A stretch of 64,000 nucleotides of DNA from Bacillus spizizenii TU-B-10 (lineage in GTDB: Bacteria; Bacillota; Bacilli; Bacillales; Bacillaceae): the NCBI RefSeq assembly GCF_000227465.1, contig NC_016047.1, positions 3,886,857-3,950,856 of the forward strand, in the 5' to 3' direction. The position numbers and the translations under genes are program-made. The first letter of the stretch is position 1, and each line of letters begins with the position of its first letter. This document shows, one piece after another, positions 1 to 8,629 of this stretch. The notes beneath the pieces are model-generated. The model was not told the DNA's origin, did not search any database, and was given only the letters and a program-made list of their open reading frames with translations.

Positions 1-244
1 TGCAATCGCCAGACGCCTCTTTTACACCGGCATTTCTCGCAGCCACATGCCCCGAGTTCTTTTCTAAATTGATGACAGCAATCGGCAGCTCCGGATACAG
101 TGCTTTGACCGGCACGACCGATTCCCCGGCATCATTCACAATAATAATTTCATACGGCTTCAAGGTCTGCTGCGAAATCGACTCCAGAAGCTCACACAAA
201 GCCGGAATCCGATTATAGGTCACAATTACGATAGAAATCTTCAT
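1..244 (-). CDS. ywdF: Family 2 glycosyltransferase, N-terminal part (YwdF-like), cut by window edge
   Basis: Only the first 81 codons are inside the window. The reading frame starts at ATG 244 behind a good ribosome site (AGAAGGAGAG) and runs off the left edge without a stop. The translation opens MKISIVIVTYNR, followed by an IIIVNDAG stretch and a later GHVAARNAGV stretch. This is the nucleotide-binding start of a GT-A fold family 2 glycosyltransferase: beta strand, first Asp of the sugar-nucleotide site, then the AARNxG helix. It is the last visible gene of the minus-strand cluster headed by the PadR gene at 1881. Donor and acceptor cannot be read from this part. The symbol rests on gene order in B. 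subtilis. Confidence 0.85.
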   Translation of the reverse strand, partial: MKISIVIVTYNRIPALCELLESISQQTLKPYEIIIVNDAGESVVPVKALYPELPIAVINLEKNSGHVAARNAGVKEASGDC

Positions 245-333
245 GATGCTCTCCTTCTCATTTTCATAGTCATGTACTATTAAAACATATATTGGACAGG
301 AGATCAGTGGGAATATCCTACTGAAACGGGATA

Positions 334-867
334 CTAGAATGATAGAAACAGTAATGTGGCTCCGATCAGAAGCACCATGATCAGTATCAGATCTCCAAAG
401 ACAGGAAAAAGATCTTTCAGGCGGACGCCATTCGGAAGGATGAGATGCCACAGCTTAGATTGATAGACCGGAAGCAGCACCAGCGCATAAGAAAGACACA
501 AAAAAGTAAAAGCCGGCGGAACAAAAGCACAGCCTGCATCGTCCCAATTCATCACGATGTCTTTCATACTAGATCCATCCAATAAAAACAAAGATATCAT
601 GAAGGCAAGCAACACAAAGGACCCCAATTGAACCTCGAACAGGCGCATTTTCTGGTTATATGCAAATCGGACCGCCCAAAACCAGACATAAGCATATGAA
701 CATAACAGCATAAGAATGGCACCGGCTGTAAAGACGACATCAGGCAGCCAATCAAGCAGAAAAACAAAAGGCAAGCTGGCTAACATAGCCAAGAGCATGC
801 AGCCACCAGTAAACAAAAATACTGCCCCATGAGCGACAAAACCATATAAACAAGAGCTAATCCTCAC
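334..867 (-). CDS. ywdE: Integral membrane protein of unknown function (YwdE-like)
   Basis: This 177-residue protein is mostly hydrophobic, with about five predicted membrane segments and short polar loops. No catalytic motif is visible and I do not recognise a characterised family. The longest frame begins at GTG 876, but that codon abuts the GGGAGG ribosome site. GTG 867 lies about 8 bases after GGAGG and is the better start, giving [10 protein letters not shown]. It follows the HAAS-domain gene after 48 bases, and that gap holds the perfect dyad at 884-900. Its neighbours suggest an envelope or stress role under PadR control, but this is inference from context only. The symbol is from gene order. 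Confidence 0.7.
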   Translation of the reverse strand: MRISSCLYGFVAHGAVFLFTGGCMLLAMLASLPFVFLLDWLPDVVFTAGAILMLLCSYAYVWFWAVRFAYNQKMRLFEVQLGSFVLLAFMISLFLLDGSSMKDIVMNWDDAGCAFVPPAFTFLCLSYALVLLPVYQSKLWHLILPNGVRLKDLFPVFGDLILIMVLLIGATLLFLSF

Positions 868-883
868 GACATACACCTCCCTT

Positions 884-900
884 ACATAGAATTTCTATGT
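884..900. promoter_or_regulatory. Perfect dyad ACATAGAATTTCTATGT, candidate PadR operator
   Basis: This is an 8-1-8 perfect inverted repeat between the HAAS gene and the GTG start of the membrane-protein gene. Its ends, ACATA-N7-TATGT, match the site at 1894-1910 upstream of the padR-like gene with one mismatch (TAGGT). A shared operator for the local PadR protein is the simplest reading. A short intercistronic RNA hairpin is the alternative. Confidence 0.5.
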
Positions 901-914
901 ATATACCTAAAAAA

Positions 915-1550
915 TCAGGCAAGCTGACGCCTGCCAATATAACAGCCCATTCGGCCGAATAACGGAAATAACAGCGTTGCACAAGCACAAGTTCCGACAA
1001 ACCAAGGTGTCAGCAAGGATTGAAACAGCGCAGCAGGAATTACATTGAACAGAAAAACAAGCATAAAAATGACGTTTGGCACCATTGAGATCAGAATCGT
1101 ATGGAAAACAAGCTTTTCTCCGCGTTTTCCAAACTCCCTCACCCCTTGATACCCAATCAGGACCCAGTAGATAATATATGCAGCTAAGATCAGCCACACA
1201 GAAACAGAAATGCCTTTCCATATAGCATGAACAATGGGTGATTCAAGCCAGGCATACATCATCGTAATGGCGATGCCGACAGCGAATAGTGCGCTGTTAC
1301 AGAAAAGATGGAACATCAAAAACGCACGGAACGTTACAGGCTGTTCTTTTTTAAACGAAGAAACAATGTCAGCAGGCGTTCCGAATGCCAGTAATAAAGT
1401 CTGCATAGCTTCCGCCTCACTCTTCCCTTCTTGAAGAGAGTGAAGCAGATGATGTTCAATATGGCTCTCAATCTCTTCTATCACTGCCTCGCCTTCAGGA
1501 AGCTCCTTAAGCCCGTTTTTGATTTCAGATAAATACGTTTCTTTATCCAT
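915..1550 (-). CDS. ywdD: HAAS-domain membrane protein paired with a PadR regulator (YwdD-like)
   Basis: The 211-residue product starts with a soluble helical region of about 70 residues ([20 protein letters not shown], then an [12 protein letters not shown] segment and an [12 protein letters not shown] segment). This is the pattern of the HAAS/DUF1700 domain that accompanies PadR-type regulators in Bacillota. Four to five transmembrane segments follow. The ATG at 1550 overlaps the end of the padR-like gene by 8 bases, so the two are probably translationally coupled. In this family the HAAS domain is thought to link the membrane protein to its PadR partner. No enzymatic residues are visible and the signal sensed is unknown. 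Confidence 0.75.
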   Translation of the reverse strand: MDKETYLSEIKNGLKELPEGEAVIEEIESHIEHHLLHSLQEGKSEAEAMQTLLLAFGTPADIVSSFKKEQPVTFRAFLMFHLFCNSALFAVGIAITMMYAWLESPIVHAIWKGISVSVWLILAAYIIYWVLIGYQGVREFGKRGEKLVFHTILISMVPNVIFMLVFLFNVIPAALFQSLLTPWFVGTCACATLLFPLFGRMGCYIGRRQLA

Positions 1551-1881
1551 TCTGCCCGCTCCGTTTCAGCAATCGGTCCATCATAGCGGAAAATACGCTC
1601 CATTCCTTCGTACGTTCCGCCAGCACCTCTTTTCCTTCATCTGTAATCCGGTAATATTTGCGGTCCGGCCCTTTCTCCTGCTTTTCCCAATATGAAGAAA
1701 TAAACCCTTGGCGTTCAAGCTTGTGAAGAGAAGGATACAAGGTCCCTTCTTTCATCTGCAGTTCATTTCCGCTGCGGCTTCCCATTTCTTTTACAAGCTC
1801 ATAACCGTACATCGGCCGCTCGTTCAGAAGCGTCAATACCAATATAACAGTGCTGCCCTTCACCAGCTCACGATTTAACAT
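1543..1881 (-). CDS. ywzG: PadR-family transcriptional regulator
   Basis: This 112-residue protein is a winged-helix PadR regulator. The segment [20 protein letters not shown] is followed by EMKEGTLYP-type recognition helix residues ([18 protein letters not shown]) and the wing [13 protein letters not shown], all typical of PadR proteins. ATG 1881 is preferred over GTG 1884 because it lies 7 bases after the AGGTAGGGG ribosome site. It is the first gene of the minus-strand cluster that also contains the HAAS membrane protein. A dyad at 1894-1910 in its own leader suggests autoregulation. The symbol is from memory of gene order and is less certain than the family call. Confidence 0.85.
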   Translation of the reverse strand: MLNRELVKGSTVILVLTLLNERPMYGYELVKEMGSRSGNELQMKEGTLYPSLHKLERQGFISSYWEKQEKGPDRKYYRITDEGKEVLAERTKEWSVFSAMMDRLLKRSGQNG

Positions 1882-1893
1882 CACAAAACCCCT

Positions 1894-1910
1894 ACCTAGT
1901 ATTCTTATGT
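1894..1910. promoter_or_regulatory. Candidate PadR operator in the padR-like gene leader
   Basis: On the minus strand this reads ACATA-AGAATAC-TAGGT, a near-dyad lying 13-29 bases before the start codon at 1881. Extending it by two bases per side gives CTACATA and TAGGTAG arms with one mismatch. The same ACATA-N7-TA(T/G)GT pattern occurs at 884-900 in the same gene cluster. Confidence 0.5.
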
Positions 1911-2024
1911 AGCATTTTACGAAAGCCTCTTGATATTGTCAAATGATTCCTATCGTTCTTCTATATTGTGATACAGAGAAAATCTAACTATAATGAAAGA
2001 CAAAACATGATGGAGGTTCAAGAC

Positions 2025-2840
2025 ATGTCTATGCATAAAGCACTCACCATTGCCGGCTCAGATTCCAGCGGCGGTGCTGGGATTCAAGCTGATTTAAAAA
2101 CATTTCAAGAAAAAAACGTATACGGGATGACCGCCTTAACGGTGATCGTTGCGATGGACCCGAATAACAGCTGGGACCATCAAGTGTTTCCGATCGATAC
2201 TGATACAATTCGTGCCCAGCTTGCAACGATTACGGACGGCATCGGTGTGGACGCCATGAAAACAGGAATGCTGCCAACCGTTGACATTATCGAGCTTGCA
2301 GCAAAAACGATCAAAGAAAAACAATTAAAAAATGTGGTGATTGACCCGGTCATGGTTTGCAAAGGAGCTAATGAAGTCCTTTATCCGGAGCACGCCCAAG
2401 CCCTGCGTGAACAATTAGCGCCGCTAGCCACTGTCATTACGCCGAATCTGTTTGAAGCCAGCCAGCTCAGCGGCATGGATGAACTAAAAACAGTTGACGA
2501 TATGATCGAAGCCGCGAAAAAAATTCACGCACTCGGCGCCCAATATGTTGTCATTACAGGCGGAGGCAAACTCAAACACGAAAAAGCCGTTGATGTTCTC
2601 TACGACGGAGAAACAGCGGAAGTCCTTGAAAGCGAAATGATCAATACGCCTTATACACACGGCGCAGGCTGTACCTTCTCAGCAGCCGTGACAGCGGAGC
2701 TCGCCAAAGGTGCGGAAGTCAAAGAAGCCATTTACGCAGCGAAAGAATTCATTACCGCTGCTATTAAAGAATCCTTCCCGCTAAACCAGTATGTCGGACC
2801 TACGAAGCATTCTGCGCTGCGCCTGAATAAACAATCATAA
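2025..2840 (+). CDS. pdxK: Pyridoxal / hydroxymethylpyrimidine kinase (PdxK/ThiD family)
   Basis: The 271-residue product is a ribokinase-superfamily kinase that phosphorylates pyridoxal or hydroxymethylpyrimidine with ATP in B6 or thiamine salvage. The N-terminal substrate motif GSDSSGGAGIQAD and the C-terminal anion hole/catalytic segment THGAGCTFSAAV, with its Cys, are present. The frame can be opened upstream to 1968. ATG 2025 follows GGAGG at about 8 bases and gives the family's usual start MSMHKALTIAG. It is monocistronic with its own terminator at 2846-2877. Previously called ywdB or thiD in B. subtilis. The choice between B6 and HMP as main substrate cannot be made from sequence alone. 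Confidence 0.95.
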   Translation: MSMHKALTIAGSDSSGGAGIQADLKTFQEKNVYGMTALTVIVAMDPNNSWDHQVFPIDTDTIRAQLATITDGIGVDAMKTGMLPTVDIIELAAKTIKEKQLKNVVIDPVMVCKGANEVLYPEHAQALREQLAPLATVITPNLFEASQLSGMDELKTVDDMIEAAKKIHALGAQYVVITGGGKLKHEKAVDVLYDGETAEVLESEMINTPYTHGAGCTFSAAVTAELAKGAEVKEAIYAAKEFITAAIKESFPLNQYVGPTKHSALRLNKQS

Positions 2841-2845
2841 ACAAA

Positions 2846-2877
2846 AAAGGCTGCCTTACAGAAAGGCAGCCTTTTTT
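2846..2877 (+). terminator. Rho-independent terminator of pdxK
   Basis: The stem AAGGCTGCC / GGCAGCCTT has a short TTACAGAAA loop and is followed by six Ts, directly after the pdxK stop codon. Confidence 0.9.
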
Positions 2878-2900
2878 ATATGACCGAATACTTTTCACAG

Positions 2901-2924
2901 AAAAACTGCCGATCCCATCGGCAG
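2901..2924 (-). terminator. Terminator of the sacP-sacA-ywdA operon
   Basis: A perfect 8-bp stem CTGCCGAT/ATCGGCAG with a 3-base loop is followed on the minus strand by a T run. It lies just past the ywdA stop. Confidence 0.85.
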
Positions 2925-2929
2925 CCTGT

Positions 2930-3178
2930 TTATTTGACTTTTAAATTGTTCGCAGATTTCCTCAAAAATGCTTCGATCGACTGAACAAAAAGTGCATATT
3001 CCTTCATTTGCTCATATGCTCGCGAAAGAATTTCCGCCGTTTCACTGTGCGGTGTTGTCCCGCCAAGCATTTTTTTCAGCTGCAGCAGCACATCCTTATA
3101 TTCTTCCCGCTTATCTTCAACTTGGTCCGCAGCCTTTTCCAAACATTCCGGTGTTATCTTCTGTTCATGTATATTCAA
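2930..3178 (-). CDS. ywdA: Small protein YwdA, third gene of the sucrose operon
   Basis: This 82-residue hydrophilic, probably all-helical protein of unknown function has no signal peptide or membrane segment. An upstream ATG at 3250 is possible, but TTG 3178 is preferred because it follows AAAGGAG at about 8 bases and begins NIHEQKITPE, the start I remember for YwdA. It sits 93 bases after sacA and before the operon terminator, so it is probably co-transcribed with sacPA and sucrose-induced. No catalytic residues can be recognised, and a role in sucrose use is only inferred from position. Confidence 0.85.
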   Translation of the reverse strand: MNIHEQKITPECLEKAADQVEDKREEYKDVLLQLKKMLGGTTPHSETAEILSRAYEQMKEYALFVQSIEAFLRKSANNLKVK

Positions 3179-3271
3179 GAAAACAACTCCTTTTACAGAA
3201 AAAAATAATAGGTTATCGTTGAAGAATAGCACAGATGGCACAGATTTCACATAAGAAAATAGAAGTATTTT

Positions 3272-4711
3272 CTACATAAGTGTCCAAATTCCGACGTTCA
3301 TTTTAGATTTCCCGGTCGAACTGGCTGTTACTTCTTGATTTCCCGGGAAAGGAAAATATCTCGCACTAAAGACCTCTTCTCCGTTATTGATAAAGATTTC
3401 CACAGATGACGCGTCGAGAAACATGTGTACGGTATGCAAATCCTTGATGTGGCAATGTCTCGCTTCTGTTCTTTTTCCGTCAAAGCTCTTTCGTTCCAGC
3501 GTAACAATCCCCTCGTCTTTTTGGAAGGAAAACGTAGCCGTTCCGCGGATACTGATTGAAAAGCCAGACTCCGTATGAATGTCTTCCAGCAGAATCTCAG
3601 TTCTTTCAGGGTTTTCAACTGGAAGCGTACCAGATGATCCATGCATGTTGATTTGTATGTTCTTCTCATTCCTGCGCATGGCTTTCAGCTCAGGCAGCGG
3701 CTGCTGAATCAGCTTCTGCCCTGATAGCGTCAGCTGTCTCGGCAGCGTCATACAGTGGATCCAGTGATAGTCAATCGTCGGATGAGACCCTTCATCCTGA
3801 TCAGGCACAGCCATCCATGCAAACAAAATCCGCCTTCCTTGATCATCTTCAAGTGTTTGCGGCGCATAAAAATCAAAGCCTTGATCAAGCTCCGTAAAAT
3901 CACCATGCTTCAGTTCAGGCTTGTTAAAATCGAGACGTCCGACAAAATAACCTGATTGATACACGTTCTGATAACGAAAACCATCAGCCTCAAGCCCTTG
4001 AGGCGAGACTATCAGCACGTCGGACCCCTGAAGGGAAAACAAGTCAGGGCATTCCCACATGTACCCAAAATCGTCCAACCCGTTGAAGCCCGCGCCGGTT
4101 ATCGGGCCGAGAAACCTCCACTCTGTCAGGTTATCAGAAGCAAACAACACAGCGTGTCCTTGCATATTCTCCGTTTGCGCACCGATCACCATAAACCATG
4201 TGCCTTCATGCTCCCATACCTTCGGATCGCGAAAATGCGCCGTGTATCCCTCTGGGAGGCGGGCGACGACACCTTTTTTCTCAAAGGACAATCCGTCGTC
4301 AGATACAGCAAGGCACTGATACGTTTCCCGATTCCCATCCTGATCCCTGACATTGCCTGTGTAAAACAGATAGAGCTGATCGTCTTTCGTGACAGCGCTG
4401 CCCGAGTAGCAGCCGTTTTTATCGAACCAATCACTTGGAGCGAGCGCAATCTCTTCCCGCTTCCAATTCACAACATCCTGACTCGTATAATGTCCCCAGA
4501 ATTTCGCGCCGTGCCCCGTCTGAAACGGCTGCCACTGGAAAAACACATGATAGCTGCCCTTCCAATATATCACGCCATTCGGGTCATTCAGCAGACCAAC
4601 CGGCGGCATAATGTGAAAATGCTGGCGGTGCGGATCGCTATTAGCAATAGGTTCATTTTTCTCCACTTCTTCATAAGCCCGGCGACGAAGCTCCTGATCA
4701 TGTGCTGTCAT
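3272..4711 (-). CDS. sacA: Sucrose-6-phosphate hydrolase (glycoside hydrolase family 32)
   Basis: The 479-residue cytoplasmic enzyme cleaves the sucrose-6-phosphate delivered by SacP into glucose-6-phosphate and fructose. The family 32 signatures are intact: the nucleophile motif LNDPNG (around residue 40), FRDPKVW (transition-state Asp), and WECPDLF with the acid/base Glu. A C-terminal beta-sandwich domain follows. The start ATG overlaps the sacP stop by four bases (ATGA), indicating translational coupling. Expression should follow the SacT/SacY-controlled RAT upstream of sacP. Length is normal for the family. Confidence 0.97.
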   Translation of the reverse strand: MTAHDQELRRRAYEEVEKNEPIANSDPHRQHFHIMPPVGLLNDPNGVIYWKGSYHVFFQWQPFQTGHGAKFWGHYTSQDVVNWKREEIALAPSDWFDKNGCYSGSAVTKDDQLYLFYTGNVRDQDGNRETYQCLAVSDDGLSFEKKGVVARLPEGYTAHFRDPKVWEHEGTWFMVIGAQTENMQGHAVLFASDNLTEWRFLGPITGAGFNGLDDFGYMWECPDLFSLQGSDVLIVSPQGLEADGFRYQNVYQSGYFVGRLDFNKPELKHGDFTELDQGFDFYAPQTLEDDQGRRILFAWMAVPDQDEGSHPTIDYHWIHCMTLPRQLTLSGQKLIQQPLPELKAMRRNEKNIQINMHGSSGTLPVENPERTEILLEDIHTESGFSISIRGTATFSFQKDEGIVTLERKSFDGKRTEARHCHIKDLHTVHMFLDASSVEIFINNGEEVFSARYFPFPGNQEVTASSTGKSKMNVGIWTLM

Positions 4712-6093
4712 TTTTTTCTCCCCTCATCCTCATTAATTTTCATGATAAACGCTGCAATGAACGCTGACACTGCCGCAATCGCCATTCCAATCAGATAGTT
4801 GATCAAGTTGCCAAAGCCAAACGGCGCCGCAATAGCGATCATCGGAATACCCGTTAACCCGTAAGCGTTTGCAGCAACATGTGTAAAGACGACATATGCA
4901 CCGCCCAATGCGCCTCCGATCATCGCGGCGATAAATGGTTTTCGGTAGCGAAGATTGACTCCGAATATAACTGGCTCAGTAATGCCGAGAAAAGCGGAAA
5001 ATGCAGCCGGAAGCGCGATTTCTTTTGTCTTTGCCTTTTTCGCCATAAAGAAAACGGCAAGGCCGGCCCCGCCCTGTGCGACATTCGCCATTGACCAGAT
5101 CGGCAGCAAGTAGTTTTTGCCTATATCTGCAATAAGCCCTGCCTCAATCGCATGGAAGCTGTGATGAACACCTGTCAGCACGATGAGTGAATACGTGCCC
5201 CCGAAAATCAGACCCGCAACAAAACCGGCATGGTCATATACATAAGTTAAAGCAACCGTAATGCCGGAGCCAAGTGCTCTGCCCAAAGGACCAATCGCGA
5301 TAAAAGCGACAAACCCGGTGACAATCACTGTAACAAAAGGTGTAACAAGCAAATCTACCGCATGCGGAACCACTTTTCTTGTCCATTTCTCTACCTTGCT
5401 CATCACATAAACCGCCAACAGGACAGGGATAACAGTTCCCTGGTAGCCGAGAAGCGCGATATCAAATCCGAAAAGATGCATATAATCAGGTGTTGCTTCC
5501 GCCAAACCCCATGGATTCAAAAGCGTCGGATGAATCATGATACCCCCGATGACCGCTCCCAAGTAAGGGTTGCTGCCAAACTCTTTTGAAGCACTGACCC
5601 CGATTAAAATCGGCAAGAAAATAAATGCCGCACTTGAGAACATATCGAGCAGCTGCAGCAGTGCAGAATCCTTGCTCATCCAATGAAACGCATTGATCAT
5701 ACCCAGTAATCCCATTAATAGGCCGCTGGCCACAATAGCCGGGATGATTGGAACGAAAATATTAGAAAGCGTTTTCGCAAATCTCGCAGCGGGATTCAGT
5801 TTTTCTTTTGCTGCATCCTGATGATTTACGTGTTCTTCACGCTCAGTATCGGCTTCCTTAGAAAAAGCATCGTACACCTTATTGACAAGGCCTGTTCCGA
5901 AAATGATCTGGTACTGGCCAGAGCTGCTGAAAGCGCCTTTTACGCCATCAAGCTCTTCTACTTGTGCTTGATCTATCTTTGATTCATCTTTCATCACTAA
6001 ACGCAGTCTTGTTGCACAATGAGCCGCGCTGATAATGTTATCTTTCCCCCCGAGAAGTTCAATGAGGCGTTTGGCAGTCTCTTTGTAATCCAT
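4708..6093 (-). CDS. sacP: Sucrose-specific PTS EIIBC permease
   Basis: This 461-residue membrane protein imports and phosphorylates sucrose. The N-terminal EIIB domain has the phosphorylation site Cys26 in SAAHCATRLRLV. The EIIC part (about residues 110-455) has around ten membrane segments and the ITEPVIFGVN motif of glucose/sucrose-family permeases. No EIIA domain is fused, so phosphate must come from another IIA, as is known for this subfamily. It is a close paralogue of SacX in this window. It is the first gene of sacP-sacA-ywdA, behind a promoter at 6243-6271 and a RAT/terminator leader. Confidence 0.97.
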   Translation of the reverse strand: MDYKETAKRLIELLGGKDNIISAAHCATRLRLVMKDESKIDQAQVEELDGVKGAFSSSGQYQIIFGTGLVNKVYDAFSKEADTEREEHVNHQDAAKEKLNPAARFAKTLSNIFVPIIPAIVASGLLMGLLGMINAFHWMSKDSALLQLLDMFSSAAFIFLPILIGVSASKEFGSNPYLGAVIGGIMIHPTLLNPWGLAEATPDYMHLFGFDIALLGYQGTVIPVLLAVYVMSKVEKWTRKVVPHAVDLLVTPFVTVIVTGFVAFIAIGPLGRALGSGITVALTYVYDHAGFVAGLIFGGTYSLIVLTGVHHSFHAIEAGLIADIGKNYLLPIWSMANVAQGGAGLAVFFMAKKAKTKEIALPAAFSAFLGITEPVIFGVNLRYRKPFIAAMIGGALGGAYVVFTHVAANAYGLTGIPMIAIAAPFGFGNLINYLIGMAIAAVSAFIAAFIMKINEDEGRKK

Positions 6094-6118
6094 CTGTTTC
6101 TCCCCCTTTTATTTAAAC

Positions 6119-6191
6119 AAAAAAGACCTAAAATTCGCCAACGAATAAAGGACACAGCGATCCTTTTTCATTTACGCAAATTTTAGGTCTT
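6119..6191 (-). terminator. sacP leader terminator controlled by antitermination
   Basis: On the minus strand AAGACCTAAAATTTGCG pairs with CGAATTTTAGGTCTT and is followed by a T run. The 5' arm overlaps the 3' end of the RAT at 6186-6214, so the two structures exclude each other. This is the classical BglG/SacY-type antitermination layout. Confidence 0.9.
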
Positions 6192-6214
6192 GCCTGCTTT
6201 ACCAGTCACAATCC
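6186..6214 (-). promoter_or_regulatory. RAT (ribonucleic antiterminator) of sacPA
   Basis: The 29-base element reads GGATTGTGACTGG, TAAA, GCAGGCAAGACC on the minus strand. It closely matches the known RAT bound by SacT and SacY. It sits between the sacP promoter and the leader terminator. Confidence 0.93.
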
Positions 6215-6242
6215 CGCTTATTTAGATTGAGAATACGCTTTC

Positions 6243-6271
6243 ATCATAAATCATGACAGCGTTTTCGTCAA
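6243..6271 (-). promoter_or_regulatory. SigA-type promoter of sacPA with an embedded cre-like site
   Basis: TTGACG (6266-6271) and TATGAT (6243-6248) are separated by 17 bases on the minus strand. The 14-mer CGAAAACGCTGTCA (6254-6267) matches the cre consensus TGWAANCGNTNWCA at 13 of 14 positions and overlaps the -35/spacer, which fits catabolite repression by CcpA. Confidence 0.8.
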
Positions 6272-6330
6272 CTATTTTTTTAGTTAAAAAGTTTGATAAA
6301 ACATTTAGACAAAAATTCGTAAAAATTATT

Positions 6331-6346
6331 TGTGAAACATTTCACA
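6331..6346 (+). promoter_or_regulatory. Fnr box upstream of ywcJ
   Basis: TGTGA-AACATT-TCACA is a perfect TGTGA-N6-TCACA dyad. A -10-like TATACT lies at 6356-6361. The centre-to-start distance I can infer (about 30) is shorter than the usual 41.5, so either the real start lies further downstream or the mode of action differs. Confidence 0.75.
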
Positions 6347-6394
6347 ATATCATGTTATACTATGCTCAACCACAGAGAAAGCAGGAAAAAGACA

Positions 6395-7165
6395 ATGGAA
6401 ACTCAAGCATTGCAAAAGGTTGAACAGTACGCTTTGAACAAACAAAACATATTTGTTTCTAGCAAAATCCGTTATGTGCTCAGATCCATTTTGGCCAGCA
6501 TGTTTATCGGATTCGGCATTACAGCCGCAAGCAAAACAGGCAGCTATTTCTCTATGGCGGATTCTCCGTTTGCTTTTCCGGCAGCCGCCGTCACATTCGG
6601 GGCCGCTATTCTGCTGATTGCTTACGGGGGCGGAGATTTATTTACCGGCAACACCTTTTATTTCACATATACCGCGCTCCGAAAAAAAATCCGCTGGCGC
6701 GACACTCTGTACCTATGGATGTCAAGCTATGCCGGCAATTTGATCGGCGCCATTCTATTTGCCATTCTGATCAGCGCGACAGGACTTTTTGAGGAGGCTT
6801 CTGTTCATTCCTTTTTGATTCATCTGGCAGAGCACAAAATGGAGCCGCCCGCTTCCGAACTGTTTTTCAGAGGAATGCTGTGCAATTGGCTTGTGTGCCT
6901 CGCCTTTTTCATTCCGATGTCTCTCAAAGGGGAAGGAGCAAAGCTGTTTGCCATGATGCTTTTCGTTTTCTGCTTCTTTATTTCCGGCTTTGAACACAGC
7001 ATTGCCAATATGTGCACATTCGCCATCTCACTTTTGATCGAGCACCCTGATACAGTGACAGTAATGGGAGCAGTCAGAAACTTAATTCCCGTTACGCTCG
7101 GCAATCTGACCGCGGGAATGGTAATGATGGGCTGGATGTACTACACGCTCAATCCCGATAAATAA
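6395..7165 (+). CDS. ywcJ: Formate/nitrite transporter family channel YwcJ
   Basis: The 256-residue protein has six membrane segments of the FocA/NirC family of pentameric anion channels. The family signatures GGGDLFTGN (around residue 80) and a later CNWLVCLA (around residue 175) are visible. ATG 6395 gives METQALQKVEQYA. The upstream ATG at 6332 overlaps the Fnr box and is unlikely. A perfect Fnr box at 6331-6346 suggests anaerobic control, consistent with nitrite or formate transport in nitrate respiration or fermentation. Which ion it carries cannot be told from sequence. It converges with sacT. Confidence 0.93.
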   Translation: METQALQKVEQYALNKQNIFVSSKIRYVLRSILASMFIGFGITAASKTGSYFSMADSPFAFPAAAVTFGAAILLIAYGGGDLFTGNTFYFTYTALRKKIRWRDTLYLWMSSYAGNLIGAILFAILISATGLFEEASVHSFLIHLAEHKMEPPASELFFRGMLCNWLVCLAFFIPMSLKGEGAKLFAMMLFVFCFFISGFEHSIANMCTFAISLLIEHPDTVTVMGAVRNLIPVTLGNLTAGMVMMGWMYYTLNPDK

Positions 7166-7203
7166 AAAAACTTCCAGAGATCACTCCCTGCAAGTCAAAG
7201 CGG

Positions 7204-8034
7204 TTATTCCGAGAGATCTTGAAGACGCTGGACATGCAGCGTGATATAACCGGCCTCGGAGTCCGGCAAATGTAATTGATATTCACTTTTCAAAAACTCC
7301 GCCAGCTCCAGCGCACATTGATAGGCAAATGAATACTTTTTTTGGATGAAATAAAGCATCTCCTCGTCCATACGATGGAGCGCTTCATTTGATTCCAACC
7401 GGCTGACCGCGTATCGCAAATGCGTGACAAGGCGTTGATAGGAAATGCTGTTTTCATCCACCTTTCGATTAAAGTATTGTTCTATTTTCTCTATCATTTC
7501 TTTGATCATGGTCGTATGCTTCAGCGCTGAATACATGCTCTCCGCATCCATTTTCGCCGTATGGATGTGAAGGGCAATATAACCCGCTTCATCTTCAGGA
7601 AGAGACACGCCCAATGTCTCTTTTACATGTCCGATCGCCCACAGGCCGATCTCGTATTCTTTTTTATAGAGCGCTTTTATCTCATGCAGCAATTTATTCT
7701 GCACAAGCAGCCCATTTTGAATCCTTTCGATCGCAAAGGACAAATGGTCAGAAAGCGCGATATGAATGTGGTCGCTCAGCGGCGCCACGAGCTCTCCTTC
7801 CGCATGGCTGATGATATCCTCAGCTATTTCAATATGCTCCTCCGGCAGCGTTTGCAGAATTTGTTTAAACTTTTCATTCTCGTCGTGCACGACAAAGATC
7901 TTTTCCACTTTATTCATAGGGATGAGGTCATTTTTCTTTTTTTGAAAAGCGATCCCTGGCCCCATCACGATTTTTTCCTGATCATCCTCTTTTATCAAAG
8001 CCGCATTGTTGTTTAGTACTTTATAGATTTTCAA
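7204..8034 (-). CDS. sacT: Sucrose operon antiterminator SacT (BglG/SacY family)
   Basis: This 276-residue RNA-binding protein prevents termination in the sacPA leader when sucrose is present. Its N-terminal RNA-binding domain ([14 protein letters not shown] to about residue 55, including [13 protein letters not shown]) is followed by two PTS regulation domains. The conserved PRD His residues lie in [34 protein letters not shown] and [10 protein letters not shown]. Its target RAT is nearby at 6186-6214. SacT activity is known to be tuned by HPr/PTS phosphorylation. It is a paralogue of SacY at 45535. Confidence 0.95.
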   Translation of the reverse strand: MKIYKVLNNNAALIKEDDQEKIVMGPGIAFQKKKNDLIPMNKVEKIFVVHDENEKFKQILQTLPEEHIEIAEDIISHAEGELVAPLSDHIHIALSDHLSFAIERIQNGLLVQNKLLHEIKALYKKEYEIGLWAIGHVKETLGVSLPEDEAGYIALHIHTAKMDAESMYSALKHTTMIKEMIEKIEQYFNRKVDENSISYQRLVTHLRYAVSRLESNEALHRMDEEMLYFIQKKYSFAYQCALELAEFLKSEYQLHLPDSEAGYITLHVQRLQDLSE

Positions 8035-8073
8035 GAGGCTATCTCTCCCGCCAATTAGCTTTTGACTGGGATT

Positions 8074-8376
8074 TTACCTCCTTTTGACCGCCATGTAAAG
8101 ATGCGGGCCAGCTCTCTCCTGCTTTGGCGATTCCTTGAAGGCTTGCAAACATCTTCTTTTATAAAGCGCGGCGGCTTTCGCTTTCTGCTTTTCTTCCTCA
8201 TTCACAGCCATCCGCCACTCATAAAACGAAACAAGTCCCGCGGCCTGCACCGCCGCTTTTCTTTGGTATGTACGCTGAGCCGAATAGACTGCGGCAGCCG
8301 CAGTTTTTCTGTCCGGCGTCACCCAGTTCATTAAAAAGACCATCCACACCCGTAAAGATACAAGCAAACGTTTCAT
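8074..8376 (-). CDS. ywcI: Small basic protein YwcI, function unknown
   Basis: This 100-residue protein is rich in Lys, Arg, Ala and Gln. It has a hydrophobic N-terminus (MKRLLVSLRVWMVFLMNWV) that could be a membrane anchor or signal segment. No domain is recognised. It follows the vpr-side intergenic region and lies 40 bases before sacT on the same strand, so it may be co-transcribed with it. In B. subtilis the name ywcI marks the neighbouring DnaA-binding intergenic region. Compositional bias makes it a weaker coding call than its neighbours. Confidence 0.65.
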   Translation of the reverse strand: MKRLLVSLRVWMVFLMNWVTPDRKTAAAAVYSAQRTYQRKAAVQAAGLVSFYEWRMAVNEEEKQKAKAAALYKRRCLQAFKESPKQERAGPHLYMAVKRR

Positions 8377-8629
8377 AGAAAAACATCCCTCCGCTTCTTT
8401 TTGGCAGGCAGCCTTTTAGCAGCCCGTTTTCTCAGCCGCAGCCCACGGGAAAAGACGGCCGATTTCTTTTCTCGCAAACTAGCGGCTCTAGCAAAACTCA
8501 TGACTCTATAATAGACTGCGGAAAGAGAATTCTTTGTCACAATATGAGTGAAAAAACCAACTAGTTTTTAGAAGTTTTGTTGAAAGCTGAAAGAAATGAA
8601 ATGAAAATTGGAGAACTGCTTTAAAAACT

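Noticed and set aside
3956-4798. 280-codon open frame on the plus strand opposite sacA/sacP
   Set aside because: It is a shadow of the strongly supported sacA and sacP genes. It has no ribosome site and no recognisable domain.
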